DNA of 5,884 bases from NCBI GenBank assembly GCA_002788515.1, contig PFRJ01000057.1, positions 1 through 5,884 on the forward strand. The letters are read 5' to 3'. The notes beneath the pieces were generated by a model. That model was not told the DNA's origin. It saw nothing but the letters and a program-made list of their open reading frames with translations, and made no database searches. The stretch is from Nitrosopumilales archaeon CG_4_9_14_0_2_um_filter_34_16 (lineage in GTDB: Archaea; Thermoproteota; Nitrososphaeria; Nitrososphaerales; Nitrosopumilaceae). Positions 1 to 4,565 of the stretch are shown piece by piece. The stretch's first letter is position 1, and every line of letters begins with the position of its first letter. The position numbers and the translations under genes were made by a program.

Positions 1-7
1 ATACATC

Positions 8-154
8 ATGGGAAAAAGAGTTACCATTGTACTTGATGAGGATGTTTTGAAAAAACTCAGAGCTTTGCAGGCAAAGCAAATCATGAATTCTCCTACATCT
101 GTAAGTTTTTCTAAAGTAATTAACGAAGTTTGCAGAAAATCCCTCAAAAATTAA
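8..154 (+). CDS. Short ribbon-helix-helix (CopG/MetJ-like) DNA-binding protein
   Basis: A complete 48-residue protein beginning MGKRVTIVLDEDVLKKL. The first ten residues alternate basic and hydrophobic side chains (KRVTIVL), as in the beta strand with which ribbon-helix-helix dimers contact the DNA major groove. Two helices follow, at about residues 10-24 and 35-46, joined by a turn (NSPTSVSF). Length and layout match the minimal RHH fold, which works as a dimeric repressor or antitoxin-type protein. Many near-identical short RHH proteins occur in Nitrosopumilus-type genomes, usually without a known target. The ATG at 8 is chosen because the strand normally starts right after the initiator Met. 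The frame is open to the window edge, so a short extension cannot be excluded. No toxin gene is adjacent, and the next gene on this strand is TFB. Confidence 0.85.
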   Translation: MGKRVTIVLDEDVLKKLRALQAKQIMNSPTSVSFSKVINEVCRKSLKN

Positions 155-309
155 ATCCATTTTTAGACTGTCACCACTAAAACAAAATGACGCTACTTTG
201 AAATTGAAATTCTAGAAGAGTATGTCTTAAAACTTGGGTGTTCTATTGATTATAAATTATTCAATAAAAATAATAAAATTAAACAAATGTTAAGCATTCT
301 AAAAAGATG
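155..309. other. A+T-rich intergenic stretch, no gene seen
   Basis: No ORF with coding character was found on either strand between the ribbon-helix-helix gene and the promoter of the leader RNA. The only structure seen is a 6-bp inverted repeat, TATTGA (244-249) and TCAATA (261-266), inside a very A+T-rich tract. It may be chance. Confidence 0.5.
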
Positions 310-316
310 TTTTTAT
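310..316 (+). promoter_or_regulatory. TATA-like box of the TFB leader RNA
   Basis: TTTTTAT, followed two bases later by CATGATG (319-325). It is centred about 26 bases before base 339, where the closing stem of the structured RNA begins, which is the usual archaeal TATA-to-start distance. The same TTTTTAT-NN-CATNATG arrangement occurs at 5356-5371, and in both places the box starts exactly 33 bases before the AGTAAT of the stem. That repeated spacing is the main support. Confidence 0.55.
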
Positions 317-338
317 TTCATGATGACGTATTAACTCA

Positions 339-433
339 AGGCAGTAATTAACAAAGAAAATATCGAGAGGGAAAAAGAGTATCGATAGGCATTGATCAAA
401 GGATAAATGCCAGATATTGTAAGATTACTGCCT
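339..433 (+). ncRNA. Three-way-junction RNA, leader of TFB (copy 1)
   Basis: Perfect 10-bp closing stem P1, AGGCAGTAAT (339-348) with ATTACTGCCT (424-433), extendable by a T349-G423 wobble. Inside lie two adjacent hairpins: P2, TATCGA (361-366) with TCGATA (382-387) and a 15-base loop; and P3, GGCATT (388-393) with AATGCC (406-411) and a 12-base loop. An alternative long-range pair, AATATC (359-364) with GATATT (413-418), competes with P2. A predicted transcription start at about 338 coincides with the start of P1. The TFB start codon lies 11 bases after P1, and bases 437-442 are a run of six T. The same architecture recurs at 5386-5483 with compensatory changes. It could be an untranslated leader acting on TFB expression or a separate small RNA ending at the T run. 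It is not a tRNA: no T-arm or acceptor pattern is present. Confidence 0.6.
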
Positions 434-444
434 ATATTTTTTAT

Positions 445-1365
445 ATGGTTAGGGTACCTATATCTCAAAAGATTAGTTTTAAGGGGAAAAATTCTTCCTG
501 TATGGATAGTGTTACAGTTACAGATGTTGAGACAGGAGAAATGATTTGTCAAAAATGCGGCATTGTTTTACAAGATACAAATTCATTTGACATAATAGAC
601 AACACACTTCCAAAAAGCATCAATGTTGATCAAGTTGACAATAGATCATTGCTCAGGTTTCATGACATGGGTCTTGCAACAGTTATTGACAAATTCAATC
701 ATGACTCTAAAGGAAAACCCATTGCTTACAAAATAAGACAAGATATGCACAGAATGAGGCTGTGGGATTCAAGGAGTCATGCCAAAAATGCTTCAGAGCG
801 AAATCTAAGATCTGCTTTATCTGAGATGGAGAAATTAAAAGAAAAATTGTCTTTGTCAGATGCCATCATGGAAAGATCTGCATATCTCTACAGGAAAGCT
901 GCTAAGGCACAATTGGTCAGAGGTAGAAAAATTAACGGAATACTTGGAGCATGTGTGTATATAGCATGTAGAGAGATGGATGTCTCACGTACAATCATAG
1001 ACATTTCAAAAAACCTTCAAGAAAGTAGAAGTTCGATTGCGAAAAACTATAGAATGTTGTTTAACCATCTCAAGATATCTGTATCTGTACAAGATCCAAT
1101 AAAATGCATTGTGAAGATTGCAAATAATTTAGAAATTCCTGAGAATACAACACGAGAAGCTATATGTATTTTAGATACACTAAAAGAGCGAAGACTAACT
1201 GCAGGGAAAAAACCTGACGCAGTTGCAGCTACTATAATCTATATGGCATGTATCAAAACAGGAATAAGTTTATCCCAACAAAAGATTTCAAAAGTATCTG
1301 GAATAACAGGAGTAACTATTCGCAATCGCTACAATGACTATTTAAAATATGTTGATTTATTTTAA
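445..1365 (+). CDS. tfb: Transcription initiation factor TFB with incomplete zinc ribbon
   Basis: A 306-residue archaeal TFIIB homologue, which binds the TBP-TATA complex and BRE and recruits RNA polymerase. In order: a zinc ribbon at about residues 16-45; a B-reader/linker region at about 70-110 with RFHDMGLATVI and MRLWDSR; and two cyclin repeats, about 115-210 (with GRKINGILGACVYIACRE) and about 215-303 (with AGKKP, AATIIYMAC and the C-terminal VTIRNRY recognition element). Length is normal. The ribbon is odd: the family has CxxC then CxxC, but here the first pair reads N16-S-S-C19, while C35 and C38 are present, so one of four ligands is lost. This archaeal group carries many TFB paralogues, so this is probably a specialised copy. 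The ATG at 445 is the only ATG, GTG or TTG in this frame between the upstream stop (349-351) and the conserved region. There is no Shine-Dalgarno. The structured leader precedes it. Confidence 0.95.
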   Translation: MVRVPISQKISFKGKNSSCMDSVTVTDVETGEMICQKCGIVLQDTNSFDIIDNTLPKSINVDQVDNRSLLRFHDMGLATVIDKFNHDSKGKPIAYKIRQDMHRMRLWDSRSHAKNASERNLRSALSEMEKLKEKLSLSDAIMERSAYLYRKAAKAQLVRGRKINGILGACVYIACREMDVSRTIIDISKNLQESRSSIAKNYRMLFNHLKISVSVQDPIKCIVKIANNLEIPENTTREAICILDTLKERRLTAGKKPDAVAATIIYMACIKTGISLSQQKISKVSGITGVTIRNRYNDYLKYVDLF

Positions 1366-1380
1366 TACTGTTTTATCTAC

Positions 1381-1785
1381 TTATTCGATATTTTTATTTT
1401 GTATTTCTCTCCAGTATTTTTCAATCATTTGTAATACTTCACTACATACTCTAAACTGTTCGTCAGTGGCATTTCTCCAAAATCGTTCCCATTCTTGAAT
1501 TGATCTTGTTGCCATTTCAAAATTAGATTTTCGAATAGCATATGCCCACATTTCAAAGAATTCTTCCATGATAATTCCTGTCTTTTGAGTTGAATGTTTT
1601 TCCCACATTCTTACTTTTTTCATAATTTTAGAGTCTGATTCTAAGGCTTTTTTCCAAACTAAAGGGTAATTTATTAGAGAATCATTGTGCCAGAATTCAA
1701 AACTTTGTTTCATGATATCCATTAGATACTTGTTGGTGGAGAAGGAAGGATGTTGAGTTATTCTGTCATTTTCGACAACATTCAA
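1381..1785 (-). CDS. Conserved helical protein, possibly phasin/PhaE-like
   Basis: A protein of up to 134 residues, convergent with TFB (15-base gap). It is strongly helical and rich in aromatic residues, with a repeated look: FEFWHND, WKKALESD, FFEMWAYAIRKSNFEMA, WERFWRNATDEQF, EKYWREI. No signal peptide or membrane span is visible. The W-x2-A and MW-x3-hydrophobic pattern on amphipathic helices resembles phasins and the PhaE subunit of polyhydroxyalkanoate synthase, which these archaea can encode, but no catalytic gene lies nearby, so the link is only a suggestion. The frame opens with TTG at 1785, with a stop three codons upstream. An ATG at 1722 (residue 22, MDIMKQSFEF) gives a 113-aa protein. 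The conserved-looking part begins near NKYLMDIM, so the exact start is uncertain. The high density of charged and aromatic residues makes it a real gene. Confidence 0.8.
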   Translation of the reverse strand: MNVVENDRITQHPSFSTNKYLMDIMKQSFEFWHNDSLINYPLVWKKALESDSKIMKKVRMWEKHSTQKTGIIMEEFFEMWAYAIRKSNFEMATRSIQEWERFWRNATDEQFRVCSEVLQMIEKYWREIQNKNIE

Positions 1786-1867
1786 TGTGTGTTATTGCCA
1801 TCTTAGAATGATAAGAGTTATTTTGTTTTATCTTTACATTTATCCAAATTAATTTAGAAAAAATGAT

Positions 1868-1877
1868 AAATTTTTAA
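1868..1877 (+). promoter_or_regulatory. Possible TATA box of the roadblock-like gene
   Basis: AAATTTTTAA in a generally A+T-rich stretch. A start about 25 bases downstream (near 1898) would give a leader of about 20 bases before the ATG at 1920. No Shine-Dalgarno is seen before that ATG. Weak, because the surrounding composition is similar. Confidence 0.3.
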
Positions 1878-1919
1878 TGGTCTAAGACGAAAAGTTTACA
1901 ATCAATCCTAACTGATAAA

Positions 1920-2276
1920 ATGACAACGAATTATTCCAAACTCTGTTCTTTAATTTTGGGCATAGAACCACAAATTAGAGGTGCTTTCGTATATCATCAT
2001 AATGGAGAGTTATTAGGAGGAGGAATGCGAGATGGCACAAAATCTTATTTGCCCACAGATGAAATGACAAAATCTGTCCGCAATACAATATTACGTTGGA
2101 AAACACGTGAATCACTTTATCCATTCTTAGGTTTGGGCGAATATTCTATTACTAAATATGAAAAAGTGAAAAGAATCACTTTGCCATTAGATGCTCATGC
2201 CATACTTGTTGTTGGCATGGAAGTAGAAGTGGATCATGATATCGTAATTGACAAGATTCTTCAATTGATAAATTAA
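1920..2276 (+). CDS. Roadblock/LC7-like small protein (DUF6659-type)
   Basis: A 118-residue cytoplasmic protein of a kind abundant in Nitrosopumilus-type archaea. The layout is helix (YSKLCSLILGI, residues 5-15), strand with a turn (IRGAFVYHHNGELLGGG, 19-35), an RDGTK-x-YLP-x-DE loop (37-48), a second helix ending in RW (49-60), then strands ITKYEKVKRITLPL (77-90) and AILVVGMEVEVD (93-104) and a last helix. This helix/strand order resembles the profilin-like roadblock/LC7 fold used as a small-GTPase partner or dimerisation platform. I recall NCBI naming such proteins DUF6659, which I could not check here. Function is unknown. The ATG is at 1920 and the next possible starts lie well inside the first helix. 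A damaged relative appears at 5100-5276. Confidence 0.88.
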   Translation: MTTNYSKLCSLILGIEPQIRGAFVYHHNGELLGGGMRDGTKSYLPTDEMTKSVRNTILRWKTRESLYPFLGLGEYSITKYEKVKRITLPLDAHAILVVGMEVEVDHDIVIDKILQLIN

Positions 2277-2346
2277 AAATTACTCATCATGAACTTTGGG
2301 TGTGTTTTCAAAAGAACATTGCAGGTATTTTGCAACACCAACATAG

Positions 2347-2445
2347 TTATTTTAAAAACAATACCAGTGCAGATATTCCAACCATAATTCCAATAAAGAT
2401 AAGTAAATTTTTTACATAAAAGCTTAGTACTAACTGATTCATCAT
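2347..2445 (-). CDS. 32-residue single-pass membrane protein
   Basis: ATG-ATG at 2445-2440, then 30 further codons and TAA (2349-2347). The protein begins MMNQLVLSFYVKN and continues with about 17 uninterrupted hydrophobic residues (roughly 14-30, LLIFIGIMVGISALVLF), ending in LK. This is a single transmembrane helix with almost no soluble part. A TATA-like TTTATTTTTTA lies about 24 bases upstream, so the message could be leaderless. It sits alone between a roadblock-like gene on the other strand and a larger gene on its own strand. Small single-span proteins of this sort are common in archaea and often missed. Function is unknown. A chance ORF in A+T-rich DNA is possible, but the promoter position, double ATG and complete membrane helix favour a gene. 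Confidence 0.5.
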   Translation of the reverse strand: MMNQLVLSFYVKNLLIFIGIMVGISALVLFLK

Positions 2446-2463
2446 ATGGTATATTGTAAATTG

Positions 2464-2474
2464 TAAAAAATAAA
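2464..2474 (-). promoter_or_regulatory. TATA-like box of the small membrane protein
   Basis: Minus-strand TTTATTTTTTA centred about 24 bases before the ATG at 2445, consistent with a leaderless archaeal transcript. Confidence 0.35.
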
Positions 2475-2618
2475 GATGATGTGTTAAAACTTTAAAATAT
2501 GTTTAATTCGACATTGTAAAATCTAACACATTTACTACATTGATCTAATGGCGCATCAAGTATCTCTTAATCAATAAATCATTTGTTTCAAATTGCGTAT
2601 ATGGCATTTTGCTATTTT
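2475..2618. other. Intergenic stretch without a supported gene
   Basis: Lies downstream of the 237-aa gene on the minus strand. It contains an 8-bp inverted repeat, ATGTGTTA (2479-2486) with TAACACAT (2524-2531), and a 20-codon minus-strand ORF (2545-2607, beginning MPYTQFETND). Neither has enough support to be called. It presumably contains the 3' end signals of the gene ending at 2619. Confidence 0.45.
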
Positions 2619-3332
2619 TTATCTTAAATGATATTTTAGTTCAGTTGTTATCCGTTTTACTATCTCTGCCATTTTCTCATACATCTCAATAGTATCACGA
2701 TCTACAAAAAGATCTTTTTGAAGTTTCCATTTTGATTTAATCATTATTTTAGAATTTGTCTCATTTGTATGGGACTCATGACGTGGTGAATATCTAGAAA
2801 TGGTTATTGTTCGTTCTTTTAGTAAACATTTAGTCATCAATTGTCGTAATCTCTGATCACTGGACAATACCTCAACTACATTATCTCGTACCAAACCTGG
2901 AGGCAATGTAGTGAGTTTTGGATATCCATTCCACATAAAACTCTCAACTTCTGAGTGAAAAAGTCCTTTCTTTATTGTTGTAAGGGTTCCAATATCAAAC
3001 GGTCCAATACGAATTGAGTCTGGAAATGCTAGAAAAAATCTCATCATCCACCACGAATGTTTATGAACTCCCATTCCAACATGACCTCCCACGGCATAGT
3101 CACATTTTGCATATTCTTGTTTTTTTATAATTTGAATATAGTCAATAGGTGAGTTTTCTAGTTTTAAGGCACCTACATTTCCTATGCCATCTTTTAATCC
3201 TAAAATACGGATGTCTGTATGATCTGACTCAAAATCAAGTCGTTCTTCAGATATTGATGATTTAATTCCACATGCCTGAAAATGTTTTTGAATCTTTTCC
3301 AATATTGGATCTGAGGTTAACAACAATGCCAT
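2619..3332 (-). CDS. Conserved hypothetical protein, 237 aa
   Basis: I do not recognise this family. It is a soluble protein with no signal peptide or membrane span. The N-terminal part (1-60) looks like an alpha/beta unit (LLTSDPILEKIQKHF, then RLDFESDHTDIRIL). The middle (about 75-125) is the most distinctive block: CDYAVGGHVGMGVHKHSWWM, FFLAFPDSIRIGPFDIGTL. It has clustered His residues (in GGHVGMGVHKH), paired Trp and Gly-rich turns that could form a ligand or metal site, though this is only inference. The C-terminal third is basic and helical (RLRQLMTKCLLKERTITISR, then EMYEKMAEIVKRITTELKYHLR). The start is ATG at 3332, with a TATA-like ATTATAAT about 26 bases upstream. It is divergent from the Lrp/AsnC regulator, sharing a 105-base intergenic region, so it is a candidate target of that regulator. 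Confidence 0.88.
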   Translation of the reverse strand: MALLLTSDPILEKIQKHFQACGIKSSISEERLDFESDHTDIRILGLKDGIGNVGALKLENSPIDYIQIIKKQEYAKCDYAVGGHVGMGVHKHSWWMMRFFLAFPDSIRIGPFDIGTLTTIKKGLFHSEVESFMWNGYPKLTTLPPGLVRDNVVEVLSSDQRLRQLMTKCLLKERTITISRYSPRHESHTNETNSKIMIKSKWKLQKDLFVDRDTIEMYEKMAEIVKRITTELKYHLR

Positions 3333-3354
3333 TGTTTCTAGTTATAATTAGATG

Positions 3355-3362
3355 ATTATAAT
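3355..3362 (-). promoter_or_regulatory. TATA-like box of the 237-aa gene
   Basis: Minus-strand ATTATAAT centred about 26 bases before the ATG at 3332, so the mRNA would start at or just before the initiation codon. A second A+T stretch at 3341-3350 is too close to act as TATA. Confidence 0.45.
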
Positions 3363-3398
3363 GTATTTTATTATTTTACATTAAATTCATCCAGAATC

Positions 3399-3440
3399 AC
3401 TGTATGTTCTTAAATATTTGTTTATACATCATACTGTATG
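3399..3440. promoter_or_regulatory. Candidate Lrp autoregulatory operator
   Basis: The octamer ACTGTATG occurs twice, at 3399-3406 and 3433-3440, with 34 bases between copies (a little over three helical turns), bracketing the putative TATA box. The second copy is the right half of an 11-bp palindrome, CATAC-T-GTATG (3430-3440), whose last three bases are the start codon. Lrp/AsnC proteins commonly bind helically phased palindromic sites at their own promoters, so autorepression is the natural reading. This is inference; no binding site for this protein is known to me. Confidence 0.4.
3410..3419 (+). promoter_or_regulatory. TATA box of the Lrp/AsnC gene
   Basis: TTAAATATTT centred about 24 bases before the ATG at 3438. 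The predicted transcription start falls on or beside the start codon, so the message would be leaderless. No Shine-Dalgarno is present. Confidence 0.5.
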
Positions 3441-3887
3441 AGTATCGATGAGAGAGATGTCCAAATCCTAAAACATCTTCTAACAGATGCAAGACAATCG
3501 GCAAGACAACTGTCTCATAGATTAGGTGTATCTACTGTGACCATGATTTCTAAAATAAAAAAACTAGAGGAGAGAAAAATCATTCAAGGGTACTCGGCTC
3601 GTCTAGATCATGAATTACTTGGATATGACATCACTGCCATAATTGACATCAAAACTACTAAAGGAAGAATGTTGGAGATTGAAAGTGAGATTGCAAAGTA
3701 TGACAATGTAATTGCAGTTTACGATGTAACTGGAGATGCAGATACTGTAGTGATTGCAAAATTTAAGAATAGAAAGTCATTGAGCATTTTTGTAAAAAAA
3801 ATAACCACCATACCAAATGTTGAAAATACCATAACCCATATCGTGCTAAACACAATAAAAGAAGATAATAGATTAAATGTGGAATAA
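3438..3887 (+). CDS. Lrp/AsnC-family transcriptional regulator
   Basis: A 149-residue full-length Lrp/AsnC protein. The N-terminal winged helix-turn-helix is at about residues 1-58: DERDVQILKHLLTDARQSAR, then RLGVSTVTMISKIKKLEERK as turn and recognition helix, then IIQGYSARLD as wing and linker. The C-terminal RAM domain (about 64-140) has the alternating strand/helix pattern ITAIIDIKTTKG, IESEIAKYDNVIAVYDVTGD, ADTVVIAKFKNRKSLSIFVK, and VENTITHIVLNTIKED. The VTGDADTVV segment corresponds to the RAM glycine/aspartate loop that often binds amino acids at the dimer interface. It acts in the cytoplasm as a dimer or octamer. It is divergent from the 237-aa gene and convergent with the next gene (17-base gap). 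The start is ATG at 3438 with a TATA box in leaderless position and a likely self-operator. The ligand and regulon are not evident. Confidence 0.95.
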   Translation: MSIDERDVQILKHLLTDARQSARQLSHRLGVSTVTMISKIKKLEERKIIQGYSARLDHELLGYDITAIIDIKTTKGRMLEIESEIAKYDNVIAVYDVTGDADTVVIAKFKNRKSLSIFVKKITTIPNVENTITHIVLNTIKEDNRLNVE

Positions 3888-3934
3888 CTGTATTTGTGAA
3901 TAACCTAACTGATAATTCTTTCTTTGTGAATAAC
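3878..3934. repeat. Repeated GTTATTCACAAA at convergent gene ends
   Basis: The 12-mer TTTGTGAATAAC occurs at 3893-3904 and 3923-3934 (30-base period), and a related TGTGGAATAAC at 3878-3888 spans the stop codon of the Lrp gene. The right copy encodes part of the C-terminus of the opposing gene (VIHK), the left two lie beyond its stop. The array may come from local duplication or be a shared 3' signal. Confidence 0.5.
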
Positions 3935-4207
3935 TCTTCCTGAATTGTTATCCATCTCTAATGCAATTTTTATGTATCCTGCATTGACAATTACAGATGT
4001 TATGTTAGGATCGTTCATCGACACTATTGACTCTAATTCAAAACTGTTAAAACCATTTTTGTCTAATTCCTCTTTGATTATTTTTATCATTTTTTCATCA
4101 TCAATGGATTTCTTTTTACCCCTTGAATTTTTAATTTCAAACGCAATTAAAATCAGAATTAAAAGTAATCCAAATCCTATAAACCAAAAATCGATCAATT
4201 CTATCAC
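3905..4207 (-). CDS. Membrane-anchored small protein with a PepSY-like C-terminus
   Basis: 100 residues. Residues about 7-25 (FWFIGFGLLLILILIAF) form one membrane helix, preceded by acidic and followed by basic residues (KNSRGKKK), suggesting that the C-terminal part faces the cytoplasm. The soluble part has a helix (DEKMIKIIKEELDKNGF) and strands ITSVIVNAGYIKIALEMD and GRVIHKERI; the last motif resembles the G-x-V-I-x3-R/E ending of PepSY-type domains, a weak likeness only. The start is GTG at 4207: there is no ATG upstream before the stop, and a start further in would lose the membrane helix. An A+T-rich TATA-like tract lies 19-25 bases upstream. It is convergent with the Lrp gene. An overlapping plus-strand frame (3945-4217) is its shadow. 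Function is unknown. Confidence 0.75.
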   Translation of the reverse strand: MIELIDFWFIGFGLLLILILIAFEIKNSRGKKKSIDDEKMIKIIKEELDKNGFNSFELESIVSMNDPNITSVIVNAGYIKIALEMDNNSGRVIHKERIIS

Positions 4208-4277
4208 TCTATATTGACTTTGTATAATTTATCATGTATTGTTAAGTTACTAAAAATTTGTATGGAAAACTATGGTA

Positions 4278-4352
4278 TGGAGTTATAGATTTAAAGTTAA
4301 ATTTCCATTAAATTAGATAGTATCTAAAGTTCTATATTAGAACTTCACTCCA
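4278..4352. other. Paired palindromes enclosed by a 6-bp stem
   Basis: Two palindromes abut: TTAGATA-G-TATCTAA (4313-4327) and AAGTTCTA-TAT-TAGAACTT (4327-4345, 8-bp stem with a 3-base loop). TGGAGT (4278-4283) and ACTCCA (4347-4352) could close a larger structure around both. On the minus strand the 8-bp hairpin contains the stop codon of the cysteine-rich gene ending at 4332, so it could be a 3' stabiliser or terminator. The one-base-centred palindrome looks more like a dimeric protein site. No T run follows directly. Confidence 0.45.
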
Positions 4353-4478
4353 TTTTATTGGTCTTAAATTACATTTACAGTTTTTTCTTTTGCCACATTT
4401 CGGACAATTACAGTCACATAATAGCAATGATGCACTACATCCAACACATTTTGTGTATTCTGCAAAATCTTCTCTTAT
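4332..4478 (-). CDS. Eight-cysteine microprotein B, no canonical start codon
   Basis: A frame encoding about 48 residues with eight Cys spaced C-x2-C-x6-C-x-C-x-C-x2-C-x5-C-x-C (counting from 4478: C11, C14, C21, C23, C25, C28, C34, C36). This is exactly the spacing of the protein encoded at 4566-4715, and YT-x-C, SL and CP-x-C are also shared. Two zinc sites, or a zinc ribbon-like knuckle pair, are likely. The frame is open upstream to a stop near 4536 but contains no ATG, GTG or TTG before the cysteines. The likeliest start by alignment is ATA at 4478 or CTG at 4481. A TATA-like ATATTTAAT lies 26 bases upstream of 4481, so a leaderless message would begin just there. Either a rare start codon is used, or the start was lost by a single G-to-A change and the gene is a fresh pseudogene. 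Preservation of all eight Cys argues for recent function. Confidence 0.6.
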   Translation of the reverse strand: MREDFAEYTKCVGCSASLLLCDCNCPKCGKRKNCKCNLRPIKWSEVLI

Positions 4479-4502
4479 CAGGTATATTACTACATAATGA
4501 AA

Positions 4503-4511
4503 ATTAAATAT
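4503..4511 (-). promoter_or_regulatory. TATA-like box of microprotein B
   Basis: Minus-strand ATATTTAAT centred at 4507, about 26-29 bases before the CTG (4481) and ATA (4478) candidate starts. This suggests separate transcription of B rather than only read-through from the upstream RAM/microprotein A pair. Confidence 0.35.
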
Positions 4512-4565
4512 TGAGATTTTACTCTTAAAATTTATTTAAAAATTTCCCCAGTTGTTAAAAGAATT

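Noticed and set aside
319..330. C/D box small RNA (ATGATGA as C box at 320-326)
   Set aside because: No CTGA D or D' box at a suitable distance and no terminal pairing; the motif is better explained as part of the repeated promoter arrangement.
339..433. Miniature transposable element (terminal inverted repeats seen twice in the window)
   Set aside because: No target-site duplication flanks either copy, the interiors do not share sequence, and the shared promoter spacing and compensatory changes fit an RNA better.
331..552. Minus-strand 73-aa ORF
   Set aside because: Antisense to the leader RNA and the start of TFB; composition is that of a shadow, with no domain character.
2479..2531. 8-bp inverted repeat ATGTGTTA/TAACACAT
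   Set aside because: The loop is 37 bases of A+T-rich sequence with no further stem or T run; an 8-bp match is not surprising in this composition.
2545..2607. Minus-strand 20-aa ORF beginning MPYTQFETND
   Set aside because: Too short, no recognisable feature and no clear promoter distinct from the surrounding A+T-rich sequence.
3945..4217. Plus-strand 90-aa ORF
   Set aside because: Opposite the membrane-anchored gene (3905-4207), whose frame has a clean membrane helix, basic stop-transfer and soluble domain; the plus frame is low-complexity Ser/Ile/Asn.
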